From NCBI RefSeq assembly GCF_040546765.1, contig NZ_JBEPOK010000001.1, forward strand, positions 4,092,001-4,156,000: 64,000 nt of DNA, in the 5' to 3' direction. The translations under genes and the position numbers were made by a program. Origin of the DNA: Arthrobacter sp. OAP107 (lineage in GTDB: Bacteria; Actinomycetota; Actinomycetes; Actinomycetales; Micrococcaceae). The notes below the pieces were generated by a model. The model was given only the letters and a program-made list of their open reading frames with translations. It ran no database searches and had not been told where the DNA came from. This document shows positions 50,023 to 59,257 of this stretch, one piece after another; the stretch's first letter is position 1, and each line of letters begins with the position of its first letter.

Positions 50023-52240
50023 GGCGTCCCAGCAGCTGGTCCAGCCCGAAGCGTTCTTCCAGCTGGGCCCGGTTCAGCTGCCCGTGGTAGTGCTCCTCAA
50101 GCAACGGCATGAGCTCGTACTTCCAGATCCGGCGCAGGCCGGCGGGAGTCTGCGCCGCCTTCTTCATGAAGTAGGACGGCCCGATCATGAGGTCGCGGTC
50201 CCATTCGTCGATGGCCTGGTTGAGCGCGTCCAGCAGCAGCGCCGGCGTGGTGTCCAGCTGCCGGGCCTCCAGGAACCTCAGCAGCGAGCCCTTCACCGGC
50301 TCCGTCTGCGGGTGCAGTTCGATGAAGGCGAAGCGGCGGCGGATGGCCGCGTCCATCATGGCGATGGACCGGTCCGCGGTGTTCATGGTGCCGATGATGT
50401 ACAGGTTGTCCGGGAGCGTGAACGGCTCGTTGGGGCTGTACTGCAGGTAGATCCGGTCATCGCGGTATTCCAGCAGGAAGTACAGCTCGCCGAACACCTT
50501 GGCCAGGTTGGCGCGGTTCATCTCGTCGATGATCAGGAAGTACGGCTTCGACTCGTTGCCCGGCTTCGCCGCCTCCTCCGCGAGACGGCGCAGCGGCCCG
50601 GCCACGAGCTTGAAGGAGACCTGGCCCTCGTCTGTCTTGTCCGGCCGGTATCCCTCGAAGAAATCCTCGTAGGCATAGGACGGGTGGAATTGGACGAGCT
50701 TCACCCGCTCGTCGGTGCTGTCCTGCGCCAGCTCAGCCGCGAGGTGCTTGGCGAGGTAGGTCTTGCCGGTTCCCGGCGGGCCGTACAGCACCAGCTGCCG
50801 GTTCTCCTCGAGCAAGTCGGCGATCTCCTGCAGCGGCTCCACCTCCATGTGGAGGGAGTCCGCGAACTCCCGCGTCACCGGGCGGAAGCCGCCCAGCACG
50901 GGGAGGGCGACGGTGGCCGGTGACGTATCGGCGTCGGGCTCGGTTTCCGCCTCGGCGGGCAGCAGCGCCTGCAGGGCCTGCACCACCCGGGTGACGTCGA
51001 CGACGATGCCCGGGGTGGCCAGCTGGCGCTGGATGTGCCGCGGCAGGTCGGTCACGGGGTGGGCTTCGTCGAACCAGCGCACCTTGCGGCGCATCCGCCG
51101 GTTGTCCCCGTTGTGGTCGGGCTCCCCAAGCACGACGCCGATCCGAACGGCTCCGGCGTTCTGGTACAGCGCGAGGTCCCCGGGCTTCATGACGGTGAGG
51201 AAGGCGAACACGGCGGTCTTGGTGTCCTCCCGCTCCACGTAGCCGAGGTGCTTGTAGTCCTCATCGACGGCGTGCTGGACCAGCCCGGCGGTAACGCCGG
51301 CGTCGAGCAGGCGGAGATGTTCGACGTCGAGCGTCACCTTCTCCTCTGCCTGCCAGGCAGACAGGAGTTCGGCGTTGTCGTGGTGGGTGCGCAGCAGCCA
51401 GGCGCGGCGGCCCGGGTCCCCGACCTTCCGCCACTGGCTCACCAGCTGCCGGGCGTACCAGTCGATGCGCTGGCCGGCCTGTTCATCCAGGTGCAGGCGG
51501 ATGCGCCGGATGTCAGCGGTGATTTCCTCCTCGCTGTCCCCCTTCGCCCCGCCAACCAGGGACGCGAAGGCGTCCCGGATCTCCTGGCGTTCGATGTCCG
51601 CCACCACCGGCTCGAAGTAGCTGGGCCACGCGAGGTATTCAATGCTGCGGCGGATGGCCGGCTGGTCGTCGGGGGTTCGCGCCGCGAGCAGGTGGAAAGC
51701 CAGCGGATCCTTCAGGGCCTTGCCGATTTCGGCCGTGGACTGCCGGTCGACGTTCTGGACGAACCGGCACAGCCATTTCAAGTGGTCCCAGATGGTCCAG
51801 TTGAACTCGGCAGTCCGGTCGCGGATGACGCCGTGGTCGGTCATGCCCTTGTAGAGCTCCTCCGGGAGCTCCAGCGGCGGCTCCAGCCAGGACGCCGCCT
51901 CGGCGACGCGGGCACGCTTGACCTTGAGCGACTTGACCTCGTGCGCCAGCGGCAAGGACTGCAGGAAAAGGAGCTCCACGGCCAACTGCTTCGCCGAAGG
52001 AGACGCGTCCGCCAGGTTGTGCCGCAGGTTGGTCATCATGGGCGCCTTGGCATCCGCGACTCCCCGCTCCAGCCGTTCCAGCAGTTCCGCCGCAGCCTCT
52101 GCCGTCCACGTCTGTGTGCGGCCGTCCAGCGCCGACGGTCTGCCCTGCAGCCCCGCGCCGAGCACGAACCATGCGGCGTCCTCGATCTCTTTGGAGACTC
52201 CGAGGGCGCGGTGCATGGCAGGCTTTGGGGCGGGGGTCAT
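50009..52240 (-). CDS. mcrB: McrB-like AAA+ GTPase with EVE/PUA-like modified-base reader
   Basis: 743 residues. The C-terminal AAA+ domain has Walker A LYGPPGTGKTYLAKHLA, McrB-specific SYAYEDFFEGYRP, Walker B FLIIDEMNRANLAKVFGELYFLLE and GTMNTADRSIAMMDAAIRRRF (the MNTAD GTP-specificity motif). Before it, roughly residues 340-450, is an EVE/PUA-like segment, VMKPGDLALYQNAGAVRIGVVLG and VRWFDEAHPVTDLPRHIQRQL, the type that reads modified bases. The N-terminal 330 residues are helical and unassigned. With McrC it forms a type IV restriction complex. The ATG at 52240 is chosen over upstream in-frame codons, which lack conservation. Confidence 0.88.
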   Translation of the reverse strand: MTPAPKPAMHRALGVSKEIEDAAWFVLGAGLQGRPSALDGRTQTWTAEAAAELLERLERGVADAKAPMMTNLRHNLADASPSAKQLAVELLFLQSLPLAHEVKSLKVKRARVAEAASWLEPPLELPEELYKGMTDHGVIRDRTAEFNWTIWDHLKWLCRFVQNVDRQSTAEIGKALKDPLAFHLLAARTPDDQPAIRRSIEYLAWPSYFEPVVADIERQEIRDAFASLVGGAKGDSEEEITADIRRIRLHLDEQAGQRIDWYARQLVSQWRKVGDPGRRAWLLRTHHDNAELLSAWQAEEKVTLDVEHLRLLDAGVTAGLVQHAVDEDYKHLGYVEREDTKTAVFAFLTVMKPGDLALYQNAGAVRIGVVLGEPDHNGDNRRMRRKVRWFDEAHPVTDLPRHIQRQLATPGIVVDVTRVVQALQALLPAEAETEPDADTSPATVALPVLGGFRPVTREFADSLHMEVEPLQEIADLLEENRQLVLYGPPGTGKTYLAKHLAAELAQDSTDERVKLVQFHPSYAYEDFFEGYRPDKTDEGQVSFKLVAGPLRRLAEEAAKPGNESKPYFLIIDEMNRANLAKVFGELYFLLEYRDDRIYLQYSPNEPFTLPDNLYIIGTMNTADRSIAMMDAAIRRRFAFIELHPQTEPVKGSLLRFLEARQLDTTPALLLDALNQAIDEWDRDLMIGPSYFMKKAAQTPAGLRRIWKYELMPLLEEHYHGQLNRAQLEERFGLDQLLGRLAAR

Positions 52241-52294
52241 GCGTTCAAATTTACAGGGTAAACCTGAGCGCCAGCACCATGCCCGGCGCGGCAA

Positions 52295-52585
52295 CTACTT
52301 CCGGGTAACGCCCGGCAGCCGCTTCCGGCCGAAGGCGAAATAGCAGCCCGGGCCGATGAAATTGATGAGCGTGGCCACCCGCCAGAACATCTTGGAGCCT
52401 CGGATCTGCTCTGCCGGACGGCGCGAAAGGTCGCGCTGGGCCGCGGTGAGGAAGGCGAGCTGCGCAGCCCCGATCATTATGGTGCCGATGCGCGCAGCGG
52501 GCGGAAGTTCCTTCCAGGACCTGTTCTTCTTCCAGCCCGCTCGTTTCGATCCCAGGTTCCTCGTTTCACTGCGCTTCGTTCCCAC
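52295..52585 (-). CDS. Small membrane protein with PLDc-N-like domain
   Basis: 96 residues: basic N-terminus (GTKRSETRNLGSKRAGWKKN), a first hydrophobic helix (ARIGTIMIGAAQLAFLTAA), then DLSRRPAEQIRGSKMFWRVATLINFIGPGCYFAFGRKR. The RGSKxxWxxxxLINFIGP pattern matches the phospholipase-D-nuclease N-terminal (PLDc_N) domain of small actinobacterial membrane proteins. Function unknown. GTG 52585 has AGGAG 8 nt upstream; the preceding TTG would overlap the thioesterase stop with poor spacing. Cotranscribed with the thioesterase. Confidence 0.75.
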   Translation of the reverse strand: MGTKRSETRNLGSKRAGWKKNRSWKELPPAARIGTIMIGAAQLAFLTAAQRDLSRRPAEQIRGSKMFWRVATLINFIGPGCYFAFGRKRLPGVTRK

Positions 52586-52587
52586 GG

Positions 52588-53028
52588 TCAATGCTCCTTG
52601 CGCTCTTTGAAGGGCTCCAGCAGCTGCTTCTGCTTCGGAGTCAGCCTCAGCACCCTTCCGGTGGCTTCATCGACGAAGGCCAAATGGCTTGAGGCCTTCA
52701 CACAATCGTCGCCAGTAACGGGGTCCTGCACAAGGTAGTGAATGTCGAAGCTCGCGCCCTTGACGGCGCCCACCCACACCTGGACCGCCGCGGGGACGTT
52801 GCGGTATTCGAGGGTCTTCACGTACCGGATCCGGTGGTCCACCACGAGCGCCATGGTGCCCTTGGGAACGTCGTTGAACAGCGACACGTGGGGATCGATC
52901 CCGGGCAGCCCGGCACCAGCGGGCGGGCCGAAGGCCGCGATGCGCGCCTCCTCCAGCATGCGGACGATCTCGACGTTGTTGATGTGCCCGTAGGCGTCCA
53001 TGTCCCCCCAGCGCATGGGCACGAGCAC
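52588..53028 (-). CDS. Acyl-CoA thioesterase (4HBT hotdog fold)
   Basis: 146 residues of the 4-hydroxybenzoyl-CoA thioesterase family, with the typical MRWGDMDAYGHINNVEIVRMLEEAR (catalytic Asp) and later IRYVKTLEYRNVPAAVQVWV and SSHLAFVDEATGRVLRLT. It hydrolyses acyl-CoA esters in the cytosol. The frame is open upstream to the end of the ABC transporter gene, but only the GTG at 53028 is a normal start; a slightly longer N-terminus from a CTG is possible. Together with the PLDc-N gene it follows the ABC pair in the same direction, 45 bp after its stop. Confidence 0.9.
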   Translation of the reverse strand: MLVPMRWGDMDAYGHINNVEIVRMLEEARIAAFGPPAGAGLPGIDPHVSLFNDVPKGTMALVVDHRIRYVKTLEYRNVPAAVQVWVGAVKGASFDIHYLVQDPVTGDDCVKASSHLAFVDEATGRVLRLTPKQKQLLEPFKERKEH

Positions 53029-53072
53029 CTCAATGCGCCGGGGGTCGGGGTGGCCTCCCGGGTTCGCGGCGG

Positions 53073-55155
53073 TCAGCTGTGCACCGCCGTCGAATCATCC
53101 ACCGGAGTTTCCTCGGCATCCGCGCCGGCGAACTGGGACATGTACAGCCGGTAGTAGGCGCCTTCGGCGGCGAGGAGGGTCTGGTGGTTGCCCTGCTCCA
53201 CGATCTTGCCGTTTTCCATGACCAGGATGGTGTCGGCGTCGCGGATCGTCGACAGGCGGTGCGCGATAACGAAGCTGGTCCGGTCCGTCCGCAGCGCAGC
53301 CATGGCCTTCTGCACCAGCAGTTCCGTGCGGGTGTCCACCGAGCTGGTTGCCTCGTCCAGGATGAGCAGCGACGGGTTGGCCACGAAGGCACGGGCGATG
53401 GTGATGAGCTGCTTTTCACCGGCGCTGACGTTGTTGCCCTCTTCATCGATGACGGTGCTGTACCCGTCGGGCAGGGCCCGCACGAAGCGGTCCACGAACG
53501 TGGCCTTGGCGGCCGCCATGACCTGGTCCTCGGTGGCGTCCAGCTTGCCGTACCTGATGTTGTCGTAGATGGAGCCGCCGAACAGCCAGGCGTCCTGCAG
53601 CACCATGCCCACCTTGGAGCGCAGCTCGGCCCGGCTCAGCTGGGTGACGTCCACGCCGTCGAGCGTGATGGAGCCGGAATTGAGCTCATAGAAGCGCATG
53701 ACCAGGTTCACCAGGGTGGTCTTGCCCGCGCCGGTCGGTCCGACGATGGCGACCGTGTGCCCGGGCTCCGCAGTGAAGGACAGGTTCTCGATCAGCGGCT
53801 TGTCCGGCGTGTAGCTGAACGTGACGTCCTGGAACTCCACATGGCCGTCGGTCTTGGCCGGCAGGTGTTTCGTGGCGGTCTCGGCGTCCTGCTCATCCGC
53901 GTCCAGGAACTCGAAGACCCGCTCGGCGGATGCCACACCGGACTGCAGCATGTTGGCCATGCCCGCCCATCTGCCCCAGCGGCTGGGTGAACTCGCGCGA
54001 GTACTGGATGAAGGCCGTGGCGTCCCCCAGGCTCATGCTGCCCGAGGCGACGCGCAGGCCGCCCACCACCGCGATGCCGACGTAGCTGAGGTAGGAGACG
54101 AACTGCATCACGGGGAAGATGATGCCGGACACGAACTGCGCACCGAAGCTGGCCTTGTAAAGTGCCTCGTTGCGCTCCTCGAAGCGTTCCAGCATGTCGG
54201 CCTCGCGGCCGAACACCCGCACCAGGTCATGCCCGGAGAAGGACTCCTCGATTTGGCCGTTCAGGTCGCCGGTGTTCTTCCACTGCGCTGCGAACAGCTT
54301 CTGGCTGCGCGCGCCGATCACGCCGGCGGCAGCACCGGACAGAGGCAGCGCGATGAGGGCGATCAATGCCAGCTGCCACGAGACGATGAACATCATGATG
54401 ACGATGCCGACCACGGTCAGCACCGAGCTGATGAGCTGGGCGAACGCCTGCTGCAGGGCTTGTTGGACATTGTCGACGTCGTTCGTCACCCGGGAGAGCA
54501 CGTCGCCGCGCTGCCGGGTGTCGAAGTAGTTCAGCGGCAGCCGGTTGAGCTTCTTTTCCGTATCGTCGCGCAGCTGCCGGATCACCTTCATGACGATCCT
54601 GTTGAGGACGTAGCCCTGTAGCCACAGGAAGATGTTGGCCACGAAGTACATCAGCAGCACAGCGGAAATCAGGACTGTCAGCTTCTGGAAGTCGATGCCG
54701 ATTCCGGGCACGAGCTCCATCCGGGAGACCATGTCCGCGAAGTTGTTCTGGCCCTGTTCCCGGAGCCCCTCGACGAACTGGTCCTTGCTGACGCCGGCGG
54801 GCAGCTGCTTGCCCACCACGCCGCCGAAGATGACGTCCATGGCCTGGCCCAGCACCTTGGGCGCAATGACGTTGAGGATCACGGACACGATGACCATCCC
54901 CACCACGACGTAGATGCCGGCGGCTTCAGGTTTCAGCAGGCCCATGAGTCGCTTGGCGGAGGGCCAGAAGTTCTGGGCCTTCTTGGCCGGCATCGCGCCG
55001 AACATGCCGCCGTCGGCCTCGCCCGGCTTGTACTCTTCCTCGACGAAGTCGTCGTCCTCAAGAACCGGAGCTTCTGCGGCGGTCTGGCTCTGAAGCTTCC
55101 CGGCGTCCTGGCGCGTCCCGGTGTCCTGGCCGGTGCCCTTTTTGTCGGCGCTCAT
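53073..55155 (-). pseudogene. ABC exporter subunit 2, single-base frameshift between membrane and ATPase domains
   Basis: A type I ABC half-exporter. An acidic N-terminal region (1-75) precedes six membrane helices (from AAGIYVVVGMVIVSVILNVI to YLSYVGIAVVGGLRVA). The frame then breaks at GQMGGHGQ; the alternative frame continues GMANMLQSGVASAERVFEFL and contains the complete ATPase: VGPTGAGKTTLVNLVMRFY, VLQDAWLFGGSIYDN, NNVSAGEKQLITIARAFVANPSLLILDEATSSVDTRTE. Normal order would be QMAGMANMLQSG, restored by removing one C from 53966-53968. Signature NVSAGEKQ is degenerate (LSGGQ expected), as in one half of heterodimeric exporters. Corrected length about 693 residues. Overlaps subunit 1 by ATGA. 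Confidence 0.87.
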
Positions 55156-56885
55156 GCCACTTCCTCCACGCTCAGCTGGGACTCAACAATTTCCTGGTAG
55201 GTGGGCGATGTTTCGAGGAGCTCCTCGTGCGTGCCGCGGTCCACGATCCTGCCGTTGTCCAGCACCAGGATCTGGTCCGCCTCCGTGATGGTGGAGATGC
55301 GCTGCGCGACGATGATGACAGTGGCGTCGGCGGTGGTGCGCTTGAGCGCGGCACGCAGCCGTGCGTCGGTGGCGACGTCCAACGCGGAGAAGGAGTCGTC
55401 GAACAGGTAGACCTTGGGCCTGGTGACCAGGGCCCGCGCGATGCACAGGCGCTGGCGCTGGCCGCCGGACACGTTGGTGCCGCCCTGGGCGATGCGCGAC
55501 GCGAGCCCGTTTTTCTTTTCCTTCACGAAACCGTCGCCCTGGGCCACATGCAGCGCATCCCAAAGCTCGTCGTCGGAAGCCTCCGGCTTTCCAAAGCGGA
55601 GGTTGTGCTCAATGGTTCCGGAGAACAGGTAGGGCCGCTGCGGAACCAGGGCAACGCGTTTGGTGATTTCCTCCCGGTCGAGCTGGCCGACGGGGACGCC
55701 GTCCAGCAGGACCTCGCCGTTGGCCACGTCGTAGAGCCGCGGCAGCAGTGACAGCAGGGAGGTCTTGCCGGCACCGGTGGAGCCGATGATGGCCACGGTT
55801 TCCCCCGGCAGGGCGGTGAAGCTGATGTTGCTTAGGACCGGGGCCTCGGCTCCGGGATAGGCGAAGGTGACGTTGCGGTACTCCACCACGCCTTCCAGCT
55901 GCCCCGGCGTGACCGGCTGCTGGGGGTCGTGGATGGACGGTTCGACGTCGAGCACCTCGCCAATGCGGTCCGCGCAGACGGACGCGCGCGGGATCATCAT
56001 GGCCATGAACGTGCCCATCATCACCGCCATGAGGATCTGGAGCAGGTACTGCAGGAATGCTGTCAGGGAGCCGACCTGCATGTCGCCGGAGTCCACGCGC
56101 TGGCCGCCGAACCAGAGCACGGCGGCGGTGGACAGGTGCAGAATCATGCCGATGGCGGGGAACATCAGGACGAAAAGCGCGCCGATCCTGAGCGATACGT
56201 CCGTCAGTTCCTTGTTGGCCTGGCCGAAGCGGTCCGTTTCGTACGGTTCCCGCACAAAGGCGCGGACCACGCGGATGCCGATGATCTGCTCGCGCAGGAC
56301 CTCGTTGATGCGGTCGATCTTCTTCTGCATGGAGCGGAACAGCGGCATGAGGCGCACCACGATGTAGCCCACCACCACAATGAGGATGGGGACCGCGACC
56401 CAGACCAGCCAGGACAGGTTGATGTCCTCGCGCAGGGCCATGATGATGCCGCCGATGCACATGATCGGCGTGGACACCATGAAGTTCAGGCCCATCAGCA
56501 CCAGCATCTGGACCTGCTGGACGTCGTTCGTGCCGCGGGTGATCAGAGTGGGCGCACCGAATGCGTTGACATCCTTGGCCGAGAAGCTGGTCACCTTGCG
56601 GAAAACGCCGCGGCGGAGGTCTCGGCCAACGGCCATGGCGGTCTTCGATCCGAAGTAGACGCCGGCGATGGCGGTGCCCACCTGGAGGAAGGCCACGAGG
56701 AGCATGACGGCGCCGGTGCGCCAGATGAAATCGGTGTCGCCGCGGGAAACGCCTTCGTCAATGATCTGGGCGTTGAGGCTGGGCAGATAGAGCGCCGCAA
56801 TGGTGGATGCCAGCTGGAATGCGATGACAGCCAGGATGTACGGCAAATACGGTTTGGAATAACGCCGTATGAGGGTGACGAGCAT
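55152..56885 (-). CDS. ABC exporter subunit 1 (membrane + ATPase)
   Basis: 577 residues: six membrane helices (YILAVIAFQLASTIAALYLP; GAVMLLVAFLQVGTAIAGVYFG; MVSTPIMCIGGIIMALRED; LVWVAVPILIVVVGYIVV; IGALFVLMFPAIGMILHLS; LQYLLQILMAVMMGTFMAMM), then the nucleotide-binding domain with Walker A IGSTGAGKTSLLSLL, Q-loop VPQRPYLFSGTIEHN, signature NVSGGQRQRLCIARAL and Walker B VYLFDDSFSALDVATDA. Walker B ends in Asp instead of the catalytic Glu, so this half holds the degenerate site of a heterodimer with subunit 2. Such pairs export drugs or lipids. ATG 56885 has AAGGA 9 nt upstream. Confidence 0.9.
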   Translation of the reverse strand: MLVTLIRRYSKPYLPYILAVIAFQLASTIAALYLPSLNAQIIDEGVSRGDTDFIWRTGAVMLLVAFLQVGTAIAGVYFGSKTAMAVGRDLRRGVFRKVTSFSAKDVNAFGAPTLITRGTNDVQQVQMLVLMGLNFMVSTPIMCIGGIIMALREDINLSWLVWVAVPILIVVVGYIVVRLMPLFRSMQKKIDRINEVLREQIIGIRVVRAFVREPYETDRFGQANKELTDVSLRIGALFVLMFPAIGMILHLSTAAVLWFGGQRVDSGDMQVGSLTAFLQYLLQILMAVMMGTFMAMMIPRASVCADRIGEVLDVEPSIHDPQQPVTPGQLEGVVEYRNVTFAYPGAEAPVLSNISFTALPGETVAIIGSTGAGKTSLLSLLPRLYDVANGEVLLDGVPVGQLDREEITKRVALVPQRPYLFSGTIEHNLRFGKPEASDDELWDALHVAQGDGFVKEKKNGLASRIAQGGTNVSGGQRQRLCIARALVTRPKVYLFDDSFSALDVATDARLRAALKRTTADATVIIVAQRISTITEADQILVLDNGRIVDRGTHEELLETSPTYQEIVESQLSVEEVA

Positions 56886-57036
56886 ACTCACGGATCCTTC
56901 GGGAGAGCGCCAATTGGTTAAGAGAAGTAGTAGCAGACGGGTATGACAGCCGAAGCCTTCCAACTCTACGAAATCTGTTGCCCGTGCGAAACGTCGCGGA
57001 CGAAGATCATCCCAACGGACGACGCCGGCCCCCGCA

Positions 57037-57097
57037 CCCAAAGCGCAAACGTACAGTTAAGCCCCGCGCCCAAAGCGCGAACGTACTGTTATGCCCC
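57037..57097. repeat. Extragenic 29-nt tandem repeat (two copies)
   Basis: Copies at 57037-57065 and 57069-57097 share CCCAAAGCGC(A/G)AACGTAC and differ at three positions. The core AAGCGCGAACG recurs in reverse at 59927-59937. They lie in the 326-bp gap between the ABC pair and the MFS pump, outside any gene, and resemble a dispersed extragenic element. Confidence 0.65.
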
Positions 57098-57141
57098 CAA
57101 GCCGGCCTCCGCCGTCGTACTCCCCGCTCCTTAACTGAAGC

Positions 57142-57194
57142 TTTGTCCAGACAATGGCCTCCGGAAGGGATTTAGCGGCCACTATCTGGACAAA
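57142..57194. repeat. Imperfect 18-bp inverted repeat downstream of MFS gene
   Basis: TTTGTCCAGACAATGGCC (57142-57159) and GGCCACTATCTGGACAAA (57177-57194) pair with two mismatches across 17 nt. It is 17 bp past the MFS stop, so it may be the terminator on the minus strand. Confidence 0.65.
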
Positions 57195-57211
57195 ACTCGA
57201 AGGAGCGAGGG

Positions 57212-59257
57212 CTACTCGCCGCGGTGCTTGCCGTGGGAGGCGATGTAGTGCGCGGCGGCGCTCTGGAGTTTGCGCTCCTTGGCCAGCCTCCGGCTCAGTG
57301 CCTTCAGTTCGGCGCTGACCCGGGCCTGCTCCTCAGCGAGGATCCGCTGCTGCTCAGCCTGCCGGGCGACGGCGGTCAGTGCCGCGGCCAGCTGAAGCTG
57401 TTGCTCCGCGAGAAGCCCCTGGGTTTCCTGGATGAGCGGCACCAGGTCGGCCGGCTTGTTATTGTGCATCTCAGCCAGCATGGTCCGGGCCCGCGCCGGC
57501 GGTTCGTTCATCGGCATGACCGGTTCCGCCGTCCGCTGCCGGCCGGGGTAGGCCGGCGCCTTGGCGTCGTCGGCCAGCTGGCGGGTCAGCACTTCGGCGA
57601 ACTCACGCTCGAAGTCGTCGTCGGAATAGTCCGTGCCGGCCTGGCCGGAACCTGGTGCGGACTCGGCGCCGGCTGCGGCAGCGGCGTCGGGCCGGATGTC
57701 AACGGTCCTGCGCAGCGGCTGTTCCTTGATCAGGAGCACCGCAATGAGGGCAACAACCGCGATGGCGCCGGCGATCAGGAAGATCTCTGCGGTGGCATCA
57801 CCGTAAGCGGCCCGCATGATGTCGCGGATCGGGGCTGGCATGTCGGCCAGGTCGAGGCTCGCGCCGGCCGAGCCGGAACCTGCCTTGATGCCGGCGTCGG
57901 CGAGGCCTTGGACGGCAAGTTCCTTGACCCGGTTGCTCATGATCGCGCCCAGTACGGATACGCCGATCGCGCCGCCCACGGAGCGGAAGAATGCCACGGA
58001 AGCGCTGGCCGTGCCGATGTCCCTGGCGCTGACGGTGTTCTGTACAGCAAGGACGAGGTTCTGCATGAGCATGCCGAGCCCGAGGCCCAGGATCGCCGTG
58101 AAGACGCCGGACTGCCACAGTTCGGTGGTGTGGTCCATGGTGCCGGCGAGACCCAGCCCGCCGATCAGCAGGACCGAGCCGGCAACCAGGTAGCGCTTCC
58201 ACTTGCCGGTGCGGCTGATGAGCTGGCCGGAAAGCACAGAGCCGATCAGGTTGCCGGCGATCATGGGCAGGGTCAGGAGTCCCGCCTCGGTGGGTGTTGC
58301 GCCGCGTGCCACCTGGAAGTACTGGCCGAGGAAGGTCGAGGAGCCGAACATCGCCACGCCCACAGCGACCGAGGCCCAGATGGCCAGGGCGGTGGTGCGC
58401 TCAGAGATGATCTTCAGCGGGATGATGGGCTGTTCAACCTTGGATTCCACCACCACGAGCAGCGCCAAAAGAACGACGCCGCCGCCCACCATCAGTGCCG
58501 ACTGCCAGGACCACCAGTCGTAGTAGTCGGGGTTGCCGGCGAATGACACCCAGATGAGGAGCAGGCTGACACCCGTGGTGAGGAGGATGGAGCCGAGCCA
58601 GTCGATCTTGGCAGGCCGCTTGACGTGCTGGATCTTGAGGGTGATCTGCAGCAGGATCAGGGCCACGACGGCGAGCGGCACGCAGACGAAGAACGTCCAG
58701 CGCCAGCCGAGCGGGCTGTCAACGATGAAACCGCCAAGCAGCGGCCCGCCGGCCGTGCCGACGGCCATGACGGCGCCCATGTAGCCGGAGTACTTTCCGC
58801 GGTCGCGGGGCGGGATCATGGAGCCGATGATCGCCTGGGCCAGCGCCGTCAGGCCGCCCATGGCGATGCCCTGGACAACGCGGGCCGTCAGCAGCAGGGG
58901 GATGGTCTGGGACAGGCCGGCCATCACCGAGCCCGCCACGAAGATCACAATGCTGAGCTGGACCAGGACCTTCTTGTCGAACAGGTCAGCGAGCTTGCCC
59001 CAGATCGGAGTAGTGGCCGCGTTGGCGAGCAGTGCCGCGGTGATGACCCACGCGAAGTCCGTCTGCGTGCCCTTGAGCTCGGACATGATGGTGGGCAGCG
59101 CGTTGGCCACGATGGTGCTGCTGAGGATCGCGGTGAAGAAGGCCGCGAGCAGCCCGGTCAGGGCCTCCATGATCTGCCGGTGCGTCATCGGCGCTTGGGG
59201 TTGGTGGGCCGAAGGGCGTGACGTGGCCGTCCCGGAGACGGCAGCGTGGCTAGCCAA
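57212..59257 (-). CDS. DHA2-family MFS multidrug efflux transporter with C-terminal coiled extension
   Basis: 681 residues. Fourteen predicted membrane helices start at ALTGLLAAFFTAILSSTIVANALPTIMSEL, with DHA2 motifs WVITAALLANAATTPIWGKLADLFDKK and GGFIVDSPLGWRWTFFVCVP. After the last helix (FLIAGAIAVVALIAVLLIKE) about 140 cytosolic residues follow: an acidic Gly/Ala stretch and a charged coiled coil (LAEEQARVSAELKALSRRLAKERKL), unusual for the family. It likely expels toxic compounds by proton antiport. The start is TTG 59257 with AGGAG 7 nt upstream; it overlaps the MarR stop by 8 bp, so the two are translated together and MarR probably controls it. Confidence 0.88.
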   Translation of the reverse strand: MASHAAVSGTATSRPSAHQPQAPMTHRQIMEALTGLLAAFFTAILSSTIVANALPTIMSELKGTQTDFAWVITAALLANAATTPIWGKLADLFDKKVLVQLSIVIFVAGSVMAGLSQTIPLLLTARVVQGIAMGGLTALAQAIIGSMIPPRDRGKYSGYMGAVMAVGTAGGPLLGGFIVDSPLGWRWTFFVCVPLAVVALILLQITLKIQHVKRPAKIDWLGSILLTTGVSLLLIWVSFAGNPDYYDWWSWQSALMVGGGVVLLALLVVVESKVEQPIIPLKIISERTTALAIWASVAVGVAMFGSSTFLGQYFQVARGATPTEAGLLTLPMIAGNLIGSVLSGQLISRTGKWKRYLVAGSVLLIGGLGLAGTMDHTTELWQSGVFTAILGLGLGMLMQNLVLAVQNTVSARDIGTASASVAFFRSVGGAIGVSVLGAIMSNRVKELAVQGLADAGIKAGSGSAGASLDLADMPAPIRDIMRAAYGDATAEIFLIAGAIAVVALIAVLLIKEQPLRRTVDIRPDAAAAAGAESAPGSGQAGTDYSDDDFEREFAEVLTRQLADDAKAPAYPGRQRTAEPVMPMNEPPARARTMLAEMHNNKPADLVPLIQETQGLLAEQQLQLAAALTAVARQAEQQRILAEEQARVSAELKALSRRLAKERKLQSAAAHYIASHGKHRGE

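Noticed and set aside
44899..53028. A mobile defence island
   Set aside because: Vsr and McrBC lie among ordinary genes (two-component system, TetR, thioesterase) with unchanged composition; no integrase, transposase, tRNA or attachment repeat was found.
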